Positions 9,000 through 18,429 of a DNA stretch of 64,000 nt are shown here, in pieces (the stretch's first letter is position 1; each line of letters begins with the position of its first letter). This DNA is from an uncultured Allomuricauda sp. (lineage in GTDB: Bacteria > Bacteroidota > Bacteroidia > Flavobacteriales > Flavobacteriaceae), in the NCBI RefSeq assembly GCF_947495325.1, contig NZ_CANLYK010000004.1:278285-342284 (forward strand). Reading direction: 5' to 3'. The notes below the pieces were generated by a model. It searched no databases. It was given only the letters and a program-made list of their open reading frames with translations, and was not told where the DNA came from. The position numbers and the translations under genes are program-made.

Positions 9000-10047
9000 G
9001 ATTGGTTTTAATTGTAAAAAAGAATGTGGTTCCCTTACCTTCTTGTGAAGAAAGCCATATATCCCCCTTATAGTAGTTTATAATTTTCTTTACCAGCGCA
9101 AGACCAATTCCTGTAGCACCGGAACTGTTTTCCAACTTTTTAAACATTCCAAAAATTCCGGTTTGAAGGTGTTCAGGAATTCCTTTACCATTGTCTGTTA
9201 CACTGAACAACCAACCATCCGGCTCTTCCTTTACATCGATCATAATGTAACCTTCCTTTATATTCTCCGTAGCCGTAATGGCGTTGGTAATTAAATTCTT
9301 GAACAATTGCTCCATTCTATATTTGCCTGTATATAGTTTAGGAAGTTTTTTACTTCTTTTAATGGTAATGTTGTCCGGAACATAAACAGTACGTTCAATC
9401 TCATTTATTAATAAATTAAGATCAACAAGAACCTCATCTTCCTGTATAGAATCTATGGTTGAATGTCTTAAAATACCGTCGATCAAACTATCCATTTTAG
9501 ACAGGTTTTGAAAAATGAGCTGTATATTTTCCTTACACATTTCTTTAAATCCTTCTTGAGCATCATCAAATACCCAGCTTACCAATGAGTGTACGTTTCT
9601 AATTGGTGACTTTAGATCATGTGAAACCATGTGTGCGTAATTGTTCAAGGATTCGTTCTGTTGCTCTAAATTTTTAAGAAGCATATTTTTTTCCGCTGTA
9701 ATCTTTACCAACATATCTGCCTGATTCTCTATATCTTCCACTAATTTCTGCGGATTTAAATCAACACTTCTATTTACCTGGTCGTTGGTTTTATCTTGCA
9801 TGGAAACCACGGCCTTGCTAAGAGATTCCAGAACCTTTTGCTGACTCTCGGTTTCCTTGATTAATCTTCGATTTGCCAGGTACAATTCTTCTGAACTCAA
9901 AGACGTTGCCCGCTGAATCATTTTCAGTTTTTCATCAAAATCTGAATATGACTTGCTTATTGAATCAAAGAAGCTTTCCATTTCTGGATACTCCACAGAT
10001 TCTTTGGACAAAAATTTCTTTATCTGTCTTTTAAGTAACGAATGCAT
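8989..10047 (-). CDS. Cytosolic histidine kinase, FIST/NosP-associated type
   Basis: 352 residues with no TM segment. An N-terminal helical stretch (about 1-80) of the kind found in kinases encoded beside FIST proteins is followed by coiled coil, a HisKA domain with phosphoaccepting His143 (MVSHDLKSPIR), and a HATPase domain with N and G boxes (LITNAITA, TDNGKGIP, GATGIGLALVKKI). There is no receiver domain. Its start directly abuts the FIST gene stop (TAAATG), arguing that the FIST protein senses for this kinase, as NosP does for NahK in Pseudomonas. Confidence 0.9.
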   Translation of the reverse strand: MHSLLKRQIKKFLSKESVEYPEMESFFDSISKSYSDFDEKLKMIQRATSLSSEELYLANRRLIKETESQQKVLESLSKAVVSMQDKTNDQVNRSVDLNPQKLVEDIENQADMLVKITAEKNMLLKNLEQQNESLNNYAHMVSHDLKSPIRNVHSLVSWVFDDAQEGFKEMCKENIQLIFQNLSKMDSLIDGILRHSTIDSIQEDEVLVDLNLLINEIERTVYVPDNITIKRSKKLPKLYTGKYRMEQLFKNLITNAITATENIKEGYIMIDVKEEPDGWLFSVTDNGKGIPEHLQTGIFGMFKKLENSSGATGIGLALVKKIINYYKGDIWLSSQEGKGTTFFFTIKTNHDD

Positions 10048-11175
10048 TTATTCACTCAATAAGGTTAGGGTCATGGTCTGATTATGCAATTGACATTCAT
10101 TTTTTCCTGCAAATGGTGCCATCTCTCCATAGGAATAAAATCCTGTAATTCTCGCTTGGCCTCCTATGACCTCGGCAACCTCTTCAATTTCATCCTCCGT
10201 TCGCTGATCCAAAACCAATTTTCTTCCTACACAGCTGACCAGTATTGCCAATTCAGGTTTGTTTTTCCTATTCTCCATAGCTTGCTCGGCTGCATTGGAT
10301 GCACCTTCCGCAATATCATCCGTTGTGGACATCATCAATTGTACTTTGGAATTCATCGGCACATCACCTGCCAGAATCATGGAATTTTCTTTTTCATCAA
10401 TGTTAAGAATGGTCCGGACCAAAGGTTCCGATTCTGTATTTTGCTGTACCGTCAATGGATACAATAGTGCCGCTTGCGGAAGTTCATCTGCCTTATCTCC
10501 CAAATATTTTTTGTAAAGATCCAATGCGGGTTTTCCATCAATTTCAAAAAGTACATTTCCTTTGGACTTGGTAATGGTACGCTCAGGGCCAAAAGGAGTC
10601 CAACCTCCAAAATTGGCATAGGACACCTCTAATGCTTCGCCGTAAAAACCAATGGCAACAACTTCGCCTTGTTTTGGGTTTTCGTTATATGAAGTCAACG
10701 TTTTCTCAAAACGGGCTCCATCACCGCAAAGTCCACCCGTAATGGATGCTTTGAATCCTTCTGCTGATTCCAGTCCTTCAATCAAACCACTTCCATTAAC
10801 AAAACTTCCATCTGATACAATGAACATGTGCCTTAATTTATCCTTGTCGAACTTATTTGAAATGGCAAGGCCCATTTTTTCAATATCCACATAGTCAGAC
10901 ACATTCTCACTTACTATGGTGAAGCTTGTCTGCTCAAATTCAATTGCTGTTAAGACTATACTTTCGTCATATACGTTGGTCTCCATAATCTCTCCTGAGG
11001 TTGATCCAAACACTAGATGCCCATCAGGGTAGAGTTCTTTTACTTCATTGAATATATCTTTGGATTCTAACTGATACCTATCCGCAAACACCAATACCAA
11101 TGGTTCTTTTAGCGGCACATTTTGATTAAACTCCCATTTGCCTCCCTTTAATCGTTTTGCTTGATTAATTTTCAT
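10048..11175 (-). CDS. FIST-domain sensor protein (NosP-like)
   Basis: 375 residues covering FIST_N (about 20-215, with GSTSGE and TGGLCGDG) and FIST_C (about 220-365, ending near TGFYSYGEMAPF). FIST proteins bind small ligands, and the NosP subgroup are haem proteins that sense nitric oxide and control a co-encoded histidine kinase. The sequence has several His, Cys and Tyr residues, but the haem ligand cannot be assigned by eye. It overlaps the PAS kinase gene upstream by 11 bases and abuts the second kinase gene downstream. Confidence 0.87.
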   Translation of the reverse strand: MKINQAKRLKGGKWEFNQNVPLKEPLVLVFADRYQLESKDIFNEVKELYPDGHLVFGSTSGEIMETNVYDESIVLTAIEFEQTSFTIVSENVSDYVDIEKMGLAISNKFDKDKLRHMFIVSDGSFVNGSGLIEGLESAEGFKASITGGLCGDGARFEKTLTSYNENPKQGEVVAIGFYGEALEVSYANFGGWTPFGPERTITKSKGNVLFEIDGKPALDLYKKYLGDKADELPQAALLYPLTVQQNTESEPLVRTILNIDEKENSMILAGDVPMNSKVQLMMSTTDDIAEGASNAAEQAMENRKNKPELAILVSCVGRKLVLDQRTEDEIEEVAEVIGGQARITGFYSYGEMAPFAGKNECQLHNQTMTLTLLSE

Positions 11176-13552
11176 TGTCTTTTGTTTTTAAAGTTTTTTG
11201 TATTGTAAAATAGAAAGTGGTTCCCTCTCCAATTTTACTCTCTAACCAAATTTTTCCATTATATCTGTCAATTATTTTTTTGACAATTGAAAGTCCAATT
11301 CCGGTAGATCGTTCATTGTTTCCAATAGATTGGAAAATCTGGAAAATCTTTTCGTGATACTCTTTTGGTATTCCCACACCATTGTCACTTATACTAAACT
11401 CCCAATATTCTGTATCTTCCTTATAATCAACTTCTACAAATCCTTTCGGCTTATCAATATTTACAACGGCATTGCTCAAAAAGTTCTGGAACAGCTGATG
11501 TATTTTTGTCTTATCCGCTTTAATGAGCGGAAGCTTCTTTTTTGTTTTTATGGTTACATGTTCTGGTATATAAATGATCTCTTTAATTTCATGAATCACT
11601 TCGTTTACGTCAACCTCGGTATGGTCTAAAACATCATTATTAACCGTTGAATATTTTAGAATTCCACTGATCAGTTTATCCATTCCCTCAATCTTCTCCT
11701 GCATCATTTTTAGATTATAGCGGCCATTTTCATCCAAAGAATCTTTATAATCGTCATACATCCAAGTAGCCAAAGCACTGATACTTCTTAATGGGGATTT
11801 TAAATCGTGGGAAACTATATGGGCATATTCCTGTAATCCTTTATTACTTGCCTCTAATTCACTTAATAGGTTTTCTTTTTGTAGTTCAAGGTGTTTTTGG
11901 GCAGTGATATCCAAGTGTATGCCTATGGAACCAATTATATTTCCTGCATCATCATATCTGGGCGCACCACTGATGAGCCAAAACCTTTTTTCCCCATTGG
12001 CAATTCTTACTGCCACCTCATACGAATCAGAGATTCCTTGCTTCCTCTTTTTATCCTGAAGTTTCTGCTCTTCTGCACTATTATTGATAATAGGTACAGC
12101 TTCATAAACATTTCTTCCTATCAATTCATCTGCAGTGGTACCAACCATATCACTAAAACTTTGATTGACCATTAAAATATTGCCATCAATATCAACCTCA
12201 ACCAAACCAAGGTTCATATTGGCGATAATACTGCCATACTTTTCCTTTTGAATTTCTAGATTCTTCCTATAGTTCTTTCTTAAGGTAACATCGCTATAGC
12301 TCCATAAATGACCCTGATATTCCCCATTATTAAATAATGGAATATAATCGCGTTCAAAAGTTCTACCATCCACAAGCTCCATTTCATCTGCAGTGACGGA
12401 GTCTTTTTGATCAACTACCTCATTTATTCTATCTATTTCGAGGTCTGGCTCCAAGAACAAGCCTTTATATTTATGTATAGATTTTTCACTACAAACTCCT
12501 TTTAGGACATCCGGAGAAACTGGGATTCCAAATAGGTCACAAAATTTCTGATTTGCCAGAACTATTTTCCTGTTTTCATCTTCAAGCAAAATCCCTGTTT
12601 GCAAATTTTTGATCAGGGTCGCCATTCGTTCTTCTGATGCTATTAGTTTTTCCTCAGAGATTTTTTCATGGGTAATATCCTCTATCATGGCAACACTGTA
12701 TTCAATATTACCTTTGGAATCCACAACAGAGCTCATGGAAGTTTTTCCAAACAAAGTTTTACCATTCTTTTTATGAAATTTTCTAACTATCGAGAATTTC
12801 TTGGTGTCACTCACCAAACTTTTTTGAAATAGATCATCATATAAATTACTATCCTCCAATGTGGATATATCATTTAATGACATTTTTTTCAGTTCTATTT
12901 CTGAGTATCCTAAAAGCTCAATAAAAGTCTTGTTTGCCTTTATTATTTTCTCCTTTACAATTAGTAAGATTCCAAGAGAAGAATTTTCAACAATAATATC
13001 TTGCTGCTTCTTTTGACTTTCTAAAAGTTGCTTTATCTCAACCTCACTAGTAATGTCTCTAATTACACCTTGGGCACCTATTGGGCTACCATTATCATTA
13101 TAAATAAGACTAGCATTTATGTTTACAAATCGTTCCTCGAGTCCCTTTGTAACAATCTTTGCATTGTAGTTTTTAAGAATCCCAACCTGCAACAGCGTTT
13201 GAAACGATTCTGCGGTATATTCCAAATAGTCTGGATGCACTAAGTCTGAAAGACATATTTTCTCCTTTGTATGATCGTATCCCAAGAATTCCTTTGCAGA
13301 GGTATTCATGTTGATCACATTGGACATCATATCCATGACCACATAGGGGTCAATGATATTTACAAAAGCACTGTCCAGGCGAGTTCCCCCATCATTTAAC
13401 AAAGTCTCCAAACGGCCATTTGCCTCTTTAAGATGCAACGTGGCATCATAAAGCTCTTTTGCCTTATTCTCAAGAAGGTTTTCAGCGCTTTTTCTGGCCT
13501 TTTTCTCTCGGGCCAAAGCACGTTTTAATATGGGGATTTCATTACTATCCAT
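11165..13552 (-). CDS. Multi-PAS sensor histidine kinase (H-NOX-associated)
   Basis: 795 residues from the ATG at 13552, chosen over an in-frame start at 13591 because ATGGATAG overlaps the H-NOX stop, a normal coupling. An N-terminal charged helix (PILKRALAREKKARK) leads to about four PAS domains (roughly 58-175, 185-295, 305-425, 437-550), then HisKA with His582 (HIVSHDLKSPLRSI) and a HATPase (FLSNAVVNI, ISDNGVGIP, STGIGLSIVKKI). No TM segment and no receiver, so it is a soluble kinase. Position right after the H-NOX gene suggests it is the H-NOX-controlled kinase (HnoK role). Confidence 0.9.
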   Translation of the reverse strand: MDSNEIPILKRALAREKKARKSAENLLENKAKELYDATLHLKEANGRLETLLNDGGTRLDSAFVNIIDPYVVMDMMSNVINMNTSAKEFLGYDHTKEKICLSDLVHPDYLEYTAESFQTLLQVGILKNYNAKIVTKGLEERFVNINASLIYNDNGSPIGAQGVIRDITSEVEIKQLLESQKKQQDIIVENSSLGILLIVKEKIIKANKTFIELLGYSEIELKKMSLNDISTLEDSNLYDDLFQKSLVSDTKKFSIVRKFHKKNGKTLFGKTSMSSVVDSKGNIEYSVAMIEDITHEKISEEKLIASEERMATLIKNLQTGILLEDENRKIVLANQKFCDLFGIPVSPDVLKGVCSEKSIHKYKGLFLEPDLEIDRINEVVDQKDSVTADEMELVDGRTFERDYIPLFNNGEYQGHLWSYSDVTLRKNYRKNLEIQKEKYGSIIANMNLGLVEVDIDGNILMVNQSFSDMVGTTADELIGRNVYEAVPIINNSAEEQKLQDKKRKQGISDSYEVAVRIANGEKRFWLISGAPRYDDAGNIIGSIGIHLDITAQKHLELQKENLLSELEASNKGLQEYAHIVSHDLKSPLRSISALATWMYDDYKDSLDENGRYNLKMMQEKIEGMDKLISGILKYSTVNNDVLDHTEVDVNEVIHEIKEIIYIPEHVTIKTKKKLPLIKADKTKIHQLFQNFLSNAVVNIDKPKGFVEVDYKEDTEYWEFSISDNGVGIPKEYHEKIFQIFQSIGNNERSTGIGLSIVKKIIDRYNGKIWLESKIGEGTTFYFTIQKTLKTKDNEN

Positions 13553-14087
13553 TTTGTGAGATAGTAAACTTGACTTCTGTACCGTCTTCATTTAATAATT
13601 TGTATTCTATAGTAGCGGATCTCTCAAAATGTTCAAATGTTTTCACTATAAGTCCATGCGCCAAGGCATACAACCCACGTGATGAACTATATATGAGCTC
13701 TAGTGCTGTATCTGTTTTAGATAGAATTTTGAACTGTGGAAGTTCAGCATCTGGATAGAGTTTTTTTACATGGATGTGGATATGATCCTCAATGGAGTTG
13801 AGAAGACCTATTGGAGTTCTATAACTTGAGACCACATCTGGATGTGCACTTACAAGGCCTACAAACAGATGATGCCCAAAAGAATAAAGTAAATCTTCTT
13901 GGGGAACATCCTTTTTTAGGCTAAGCTCAGAAATTAAGCTTACCATTTCGTTAAAATCATATGTACCTACTGAAGTATATGCACCTCCAGAAGGGAGGTC
14001 GCAGTTTTCCAGTAAAGAGTCTACGGTCTCAAGGCCATAAATTGACTCGACCATTTCCAGAAACTCTGTAAAAACAATTCCTTTCAT
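13545..14087 (-). CDS. H-NOX haem nitric oxide/oxygen binding protein
   Basis: 180 residues, the usual length for a stand-alone H-NOX. The haem-binding signature is intact: His104 in the DHIHIHVKKLYP region, Pro117 (ELPQF) 13 residues later, and the YxSxR motif at Tyr133-Ser135-Arg137, 29 residues after His104 as in characterised members. At the position aligned by these spacings to the distal Tyr that stabilises O2 in the Thermoanaerobacter (Tt) protein there is Leu142, which favours a NO-selective sensor (inference). It is the second gene of the signalling run and overlaps the PAS kinase. Confidence 0.92.
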   Translation of the reverse strand: MKGIVFTEFLEMVESIYGLETVDSLLENCDLPSGGAYTSVGTYDFNEMVSLISELSLKKDVPQEDLLYSFGHHLFVGLVSAHPDVVSSYRTPIGLLNSIEDHIHIHVKKLYPDAELPQFKILSKTDTALELIYSSSRGLYALAHGLIVKTFEHFERSATIEYKLLNEDGTEVKFTISQNG

Positions 14088-14165
14088 AATGTGAGAATAT
14101 TATGATTAAAAGTAGGAATTGTACTACCTAATTAAAAAAAGAATGTTGTGAAATAAAGAATTTTG

Positions 14166-14564
14166 TTAGGCTTTAACTAGCTCGCTAACTTCCCAATAGT
14201 CAAAAACTTTTTTAAGCTTAGACTCGTAATCCTCATATTTTAAGGGCTTTATAATATATCCTGCTATGCCAATTTCAAAACACTTCAATAAATCCACTCT
14301 ATTTTCCGATGTGGTCAAAATTATTGTAGGAAGATATTTGAGTTTATCATCTGCCTTTAAAAGAGTTAAGAATTCTATTCCACTCATTCTTGGCATATTA
14401 AGATCCAGAAGAATAATTTCAGGCAGGTCACCGCTCTTTAAAACTTCCATGGCTTCCTCCCCATTTTTAGCTTCGATAATTTTATGTTTTGACTGAAACT
14501 TTGAAATTGCTCGTTGCAATTTCATTGTCTCTATCATATCGTCTTCAATGAACAGTACATTCAT
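14166..14564 (-). CDS. Single-domain response regulator (Rcp1/CheY-like)
   Basis: 132 residues, receiver only. Acidic residues in FIEDD, phosphoacceptor Asp54 (LLDLNMP), Thr in ILTTSE and Lys in YIIKPL are all present. The form matches Rcp1-like receivers that pair with phytochrome or PAS kinases. It is the first gene of the H-NOX cluster, about 80 bases upstream of the H-NOX gene, and can take phosphate from either kinase and hand it to Hpt. Confidence 0.92.
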   Translation of the reverse strand: MNVLFIEDDMIETMKLQRAISKFQSKHKIIEAKNGEEAMEVLKSGDLPEIILLDLNMPRMSGIEFLTLLKADDKLKYLPTIILTTSENRVDLLKCFEIGIAGYIIKPLKYEDYESKLKKVFDYWEVSELVKA

Positions 14565-14700
14565 GGTGTTTTACATTTAGTATACAAAAGTCCAAAATCA
14601 CAATAAGAAAAGGACTACAATTTAGTCAAATTAAAAAAAACTATCGACGAGTGGTAGAAATCATACGGTGAATTATAAAATATTTTTAGTATTCACAACC

Positions 14701-15057
14701 TTAAAGTAATGACAACTCGGCTTTTAACTTCTTGGTAAGACCTGATACTACAAGCTCGTATGAATGATCTACCAATTCAATAATTATGTTTGGGGGGAGG
14801 TTTTCCAAAAATAAAGTATTCCAATGCTTTTTGCTCATATGATAGCCCGGAGTAATATCTCCATCATATTCTTCCCTAAGTTCTACGGCTCTTTCTGGGT
14901 CGCATTTTAAATTGCACTGACTTGGTACTCTTTCCAAGGGCAGTAGAGCGAACATTTTGCCCATTACTTTAAATACCAGCGTATGTTCATCAAAAGGAAA
15001 CTCTTCCGTCACACCTTTTTTACTGATGCAAAAATTCCTTAGCTCTTCAACGTTCAT
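14701..15057 (-). CDS. MmcQ/YjbR family protein
   Basis: 118 residues matching the small MmcQ/YjbR fold: N-terminal helix with the KKGVTEEFPFDEHTLVFKV pattern, the middle LKCDPERAVELREEY, and GYHMSKKHWNTL near the end. Family members have a CyaY-like DNA-binding fold; cellular role is unclear. It lies three bases after the Dabb gene and reads the same way, so they are probably cotranscribed. Confidence 0.85.
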   Translation of the reverse strand: MNVEELRNFCISKKGVTEEFPFDEHTLVFKVMGKMFALLPLERVPSQCNLKCDPERAVELREEYDGDITPGYHMSKKHWNTLFLENLPPNIIIELVDHSYELVVSGLTKKLKAELSLL

Positions 15058-15059
15058 TT

Positions 15060-15458
15060 TTATATTCCGTTGGAATCATAAACAATAACCTTGTCCCAAA
15101 GATCCTTGCACTCCTCAATAAAGATTAAATGAGCTTCTTCACCTTGATAACCTTCTTGTGCCTCAGCTGACTCAAAAGTTACTATTAGTGAATAGGTAAA
15201 CGATCCATCAACCACATCCCTAATAGCAGGTGGGGGTGTGCCAATAAAATTGGTTTTAGCATATTTGGAGTTCTTTAAAAATGTTTTTAGTGAAGTTTCA
15301 AATTTTTGTTTGTCGGCATCGTTATCTGGGTTTTTAAACCAAAAATAAACGGTATGTGCAAAAGCAGGGTCAAAGGTTTTCATAGTGTCTTTGGTTTGTG
15401 CAAAACTTGTGGCGCAAGCAACGCCAATCAATACTAAAGTTACAATTCCTCTTTTCAT
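15060..15458 (-). CDS. Secreted Dabb (stress-responsive A/B barrel) protein
   Basis: 132 residues with a signal peptide (MKRGIVTLVLIGVACATSFA) and a Dabb-type ferredoxin-like barrel: VYFWFKN start, a middle KTNFIGTPPPAIRDVVDGSFTYSLIVTF and closing YQGEEAHLIFIEECKDLW. Dabb proteins are small dimers of mostly unknown substrate. Export is less common for the family but frequent in Bacteroidota. It starts two bases after the stop of the DUF4230 gene. Confidence 0.82.
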   Translation of the reverse strand: MKRGIVTLVLIGVACATSFAQTKDTMKTFDPAFAHTVYFWFKNPDNDADKQKFETSLKTFLKNSKYAKTNFIGTPPPAIRDVVDGSFTYSLIVTFESAEAQEGYQGEEAHLIFIEECKDLWDKVIVYDSNGI

Positions 15459-15460
15459 AA

Positions 15461-16087
15461 TTAGTTTTCTTCTAAAAAATGTTTTTCAATATTCTTAATT
15501 TCCAGGGCAGAGTAATCCAAGGTCCAACCTATCGTCTCTACAATTTTTTCAACCAAAAGTACAGCTTGTAAAGCTTCTTTCCTTGCGGTATCCATTAATC
15601 CACTTTCTGGTATTTTTTGTTTGATGTGTTCCTTGGCCTCTAAGTTCAATTTTGTTAAATCGTCTGGGGAAAAGCTATTGAACAATCCATTTTTAATATC
15701 GTAAAACTGAAGGTCCGGTTCAATGGATAAAATTTCAGGTTGTGGAAAATCTTCAAGAATAATCCGCTTCTTTTCGTTATCCGCCTTAAGGTTCAACTTT
15801 TTTAGGTCGTATCCAATATGCGCTTTGGCCTTCACCACAATCAACGCCTTTTTCTTACTGCTCAAAAGACTTAGAAAACCTTCTTTAGTGTTTTCGTAAT
15901 GATAGATCTCTGCAAAATCCCCTTCAACAGAAACCAACTTACAAACACTTTGTATCTTATCCAATAATACCGTGGATTGCTGCTTGGTAAGTTCTTTGCT
16001 TTTTTTCTTTCGGAACAGGGAAAATAGCCAATACATAAGTATTGCTCCCAATATCAACCCTAAAAAAGCCTCCAAAATGCTATCCAT
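15461..16087 (-). CDS. DUF4230 membrane-anchored protein
   Basis: 208 residues with one N-terminal TM helix (about 5-22) and a soluble domain of the DUF4230 type (EGDFAEIYHYENT, KALIVVKAKAHIGYDLKKL, EDFPQPEILSIEPDLQFYDIKNGLFN). Function unknown. Its ATG overlaps the stop of the DUF4260 gene (ATGGATAG), so it is translated with that gene. Confidence 0.82.
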   Translation of the reverse strand: MDSILEAFLGLILGAILMYWLFSLFRKKKSKELTKQQSTVLLDKIQSVCKLVSVEGDFAEIYHYENTKEGFLSLLSSKKKALIVVKAKAHIGYDLKKLNLKADNEKKRIILEDFPQPEILSIEPDLQFYDIKNGLFNSFSPDDLTKLNLEAKEHIKQKIPESGLMDTARKEALQAVLLVEKIVETIGWTLDYSALEIKNIEKHFLEEN

Positions 16088-16442
16088 CTTTCTTTCCTAT
16101 TTCTCCTAAATGGGTAAACTTAAATCCTTTTTCATATTTGAGCCCATATCCAAAAATCCTATCCATAGCTATATGAGAAAAAATTATAATCCCCGCTAAT
16201 TCAAAAGCTGGTAAGGGCAAATAAACTATGCCTATCAAATAAAGTAAAATTGCAATTCCCCTATGGTGAAACATGTTATAAGTAAACGCTCCAACCCTCT
16301 TCCCCGCCAAATAACCCAACATTCCAATATCCGGTGTCAACAACAACGCAAAGAACCACCACCAAGGTAGGTCCATTTTCGTAAAAAGAAAAAAACCGAG
16401 TGCCAAAAGCATGAATTCCTCTAGTTTTAAAAGAATTTTCAT
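16080..16442 (-). CDS. DUF4260 small membrane protein
   Basis: 120 residues from the ATG at 16442, which lies one base after the cyclase stop; a longer reading back to 16502 would run into the cyclase gene and exceed the usual family length. It has about four hydrophobic segments with the conserved LLLTPDIGMLGYL, NMFHHRGIA and HIAMDRIFGYGLKY patterns of DUF4260. Function unknown; presumably integral to the inner membrane. Confidence 0.82.
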   Translation of the reverse strand: MKILLKLEEFMLLALGFFLFTKMDLPWWWFFALLLTPDIGMLGYLAGKRVGAFTYNMFHHRGIAILLYLIGIVYLPLPAFELAGIIIFSHIAMDRIFGYGLKYEKGFKFTHLGEIGKKDG

Positions 16443-16443
16443 A

Positions 16444-17190
16444 TTATATAATTTCATATAAAACCGGCCTGGATGGACTGGCATCATTTTCAAAAGGTGC
16501 AACTTGAAGGTTCAGCACATAGCAACCATCTTCAATCGTATTAGCCACATAAACAAACTCGGTTATTGTTGCATATTCCCTTGGTTTACCATCCATATTC
16601 CAAAATGCTTTGTGTGCCGAAAGAGCCCCACCATCCTTTTCCCTATCCACCGAAGGAAGGTCAATTAGCAAATGTTGAATTCCTTTAGTCGCCAAAAAAC
16701 GTGCAGCTTCTTCCAATAAATAGGGTGGGTTCGCATTGGAGTACTGCCTTGATTTCTTGTTTTCCAGATTTGGAATGGTCCTAATAACCAATGCTTCCCT
16801 TTTTTTGTTTCCTAGCGCATATTTCAATTGCTTTTCCGATATCACAAAATCTTCCTCTTGTTTTTCCGGAGCGACCGTAATAACCTCAGCCAAAAAAAAG
16901 AATTGTTTTAACTTTTGGTTTATGGAATGAAACTCCTTGGTTATATGACCCAGGCATTCCGTATGCGTCACATGGGAATGGGGGTTGAACCAAATATCAT
17001 TAAAGTTAGTTGATGCGCCCTCAGAAACTTTTCCTATAAAATTGCCTTCTTCATGTGGTTCAATTTTAGGAGGATTCAAATACCAGGCATTTACATTACC
17101 ATCTCCTCCTTGAAGTGGAACAGAAATATCCAAAGGTTTGGACAAATCAATCTTTATGTTCTTTGAGTTGTATTTGATTGAAGCAATCAT
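16444..17190 (-). CDS. Cyclase / kynurenine-formamidase-like hydrolase
   Basis: 248 residues of the cyclase superfamily. The metal-binding motif, normally HxGTHxDxPxH, reads NPHSHVTHTECLGHI around residues 68-82, so His residues are kept but the Asp is Glu. Later LLIDLPSVDREKDGG is also typical. Members are Mn-dependent amide or lactone hydrolases; the substrate is not clear and no tryptophan pathway genes are nearby. It overlaps the hemW stop (ATGA). Confidence 0.82.
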   Translation of the reverse strand: MIASIKYNSKNIKIDLSKPLDISVPLQGGDGNVNAWYLNPPKIEPHEEGNFIGKVSEGASTNFNDIWFNPHSHVTHTECLGHITKEFHSINQKLKQFFFLAEVITVAPEKQEEDFVISEKQLKYALGNKKREALVIRTIPNLENKKSRQYSNANPPYLLEEAARFLATKGIQHLLIDLPSVDREKDGGALSAHKAFWNMDGKPREYATITEFVYVANTIEDGCYVLNLQVAPFENDASPSRPVLYEII

Positions 17191-18341
17191 TGACCCAAAT
17201 TAAGCATAAATAAATCTGAAGCAATACCATCCACTAAAAACTTGCCTTTTTTGGTGGACAGCAATTTTCCATCCTCCACAAAAAGCAACTCTTGTTCTAA
17301 ATATTTTTCAGCCTGTTGGTTGATATACTTTAGATAGCTAATGCCAAAATCATTTTCAATTCTCTTCAAGGATACACCCCAGATAGTGCGCAATCCGGTC
17401 ATAACATATTCGTTGTAATTGTCTTTTCTTGATAAGGTCTCGGTTTCCATTGACAATATATCCTGCTGCAACGCTTTTACGTACTTCGAATTATTTCTCA
17501 CATTCCAACCTCTATTTTTCCCATCAAAAGAATGGGCAGATGGACCAATACCCATATATTTTTTCCCCTGCCAATACGAAGTATTGTTTTTGGAAAAATA
17601 GCCTTGTTTTCCAAAGTTGGATATTTCGTAATTTATATACGCTTGTTGCTCCAATACATCTACCAAAATATGAAACTGCTCTTGGGCCTGTTCATCATTT
17701 ACATCATTTATAATTCCTTTTTCAATGAACTTTTTAAGTGCCGTCTTTGGTTCAACAGTCAGCGCATAGCTTGAAATATGTGGGAGTTTAAAAGAAAGTG
17801 CTTTTTCAATATTTGCTTTCCACCTCTTATTGTCCATTCCTGGAATTCCATAAATCAGGTCGATGGAGATATTATCAAAGTGTCTGGTTGCTTTAGATAA
17901 TGACTCAATAGCTTCATCAGATGAGTGTGCACGATTCATCAACTTTAAGTCTTCATCAAAAAAAGATTGGATTCCAATACTTAATCGGTTGATTCCAATA
18001 GTTTGATAATCTTGAAAAATAGTTCTCGATTGAGTCGGAACTGACATTAAATCATCAGGGTTGGCTTCTAAAGTAATTTCCGGATGTTCAACTACACTAT
18101 AATTGTCATAAACAGATTGCAATATGGCCTCTAGTTCCATAATTGTTAATACGGATGGGGTACCACCTCCAAAGTATATGGTTTCCACTTGCTCATTTTG
18201 AAACTCGGCTTTACGTAATTCAAGCTCTTTTTGAAGTGATCTTACCATCGCTTCCTTTTTTCCCAATTGTGTGGAAAAATGAAAGTCGCAATAATGGCAC
18301 GCTTGTTTACAAAACGGCACGTGAATGTAAATTCCGCTCAT
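17187..18341 (-). CDS. hemW: Radical SAM haem chaperone HemW
   Basis: 384 residues from the ATG at 18341 (MSGIYIHVPF); a TTG four codons earlier is less likely. The motif CKQACHYCDF is the CxxxCxxCxF of the HemW/HemN-like group, followed by YFGGGTPS and the GIQSFFD and DLIYGIPG motifs. HemW binds haem and hands it to target proteins rather than acting as coproporphyrinogen oxidase. Stop overlaps the cyclase start. Confidence 0.92.
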   Translation of the reverse strand: MSGIYIHVPFCKQACHYCDFHFSTQLGKKEAMVRSLQKELELRKAEFQNEQVETIYFGGGTPSVLTIMELEAILQSVYDNYSVVEHPEITLEANPDDLMSVPTQSRTIFQDYQTIGINRLSIGIQSFFDEDLKLMNRAHSSDEAIESLSKATRHFDNISIDLIYGIPGMDNKRWKANIEKALSFKLPHISSYALTVEPKTALKKFIEKGIINDVNDEQAQEQFHILVDVLEQQAYINYEISNFGKQGYFSKNNTSYWQGKKYMGIGPSAHSFDGKNRGWNVRNNSKYVKALQQDILSMETETLSRKDNYNEYVMTGLRTIWGVSLKRIENDFGISYLKYINQQAEKYLEQELLFVEDGKLLSTKKGKFLVDGIASDLFMLNLGQ

Positions 18342-18429
18342 TTCAGTGTTCAATTATCAATGAACAATTTACAATGAATCATTTGTTAATTCTAGTAGTC
18401 TTTTATTGAAATTGTTTTATGCTGATTGA

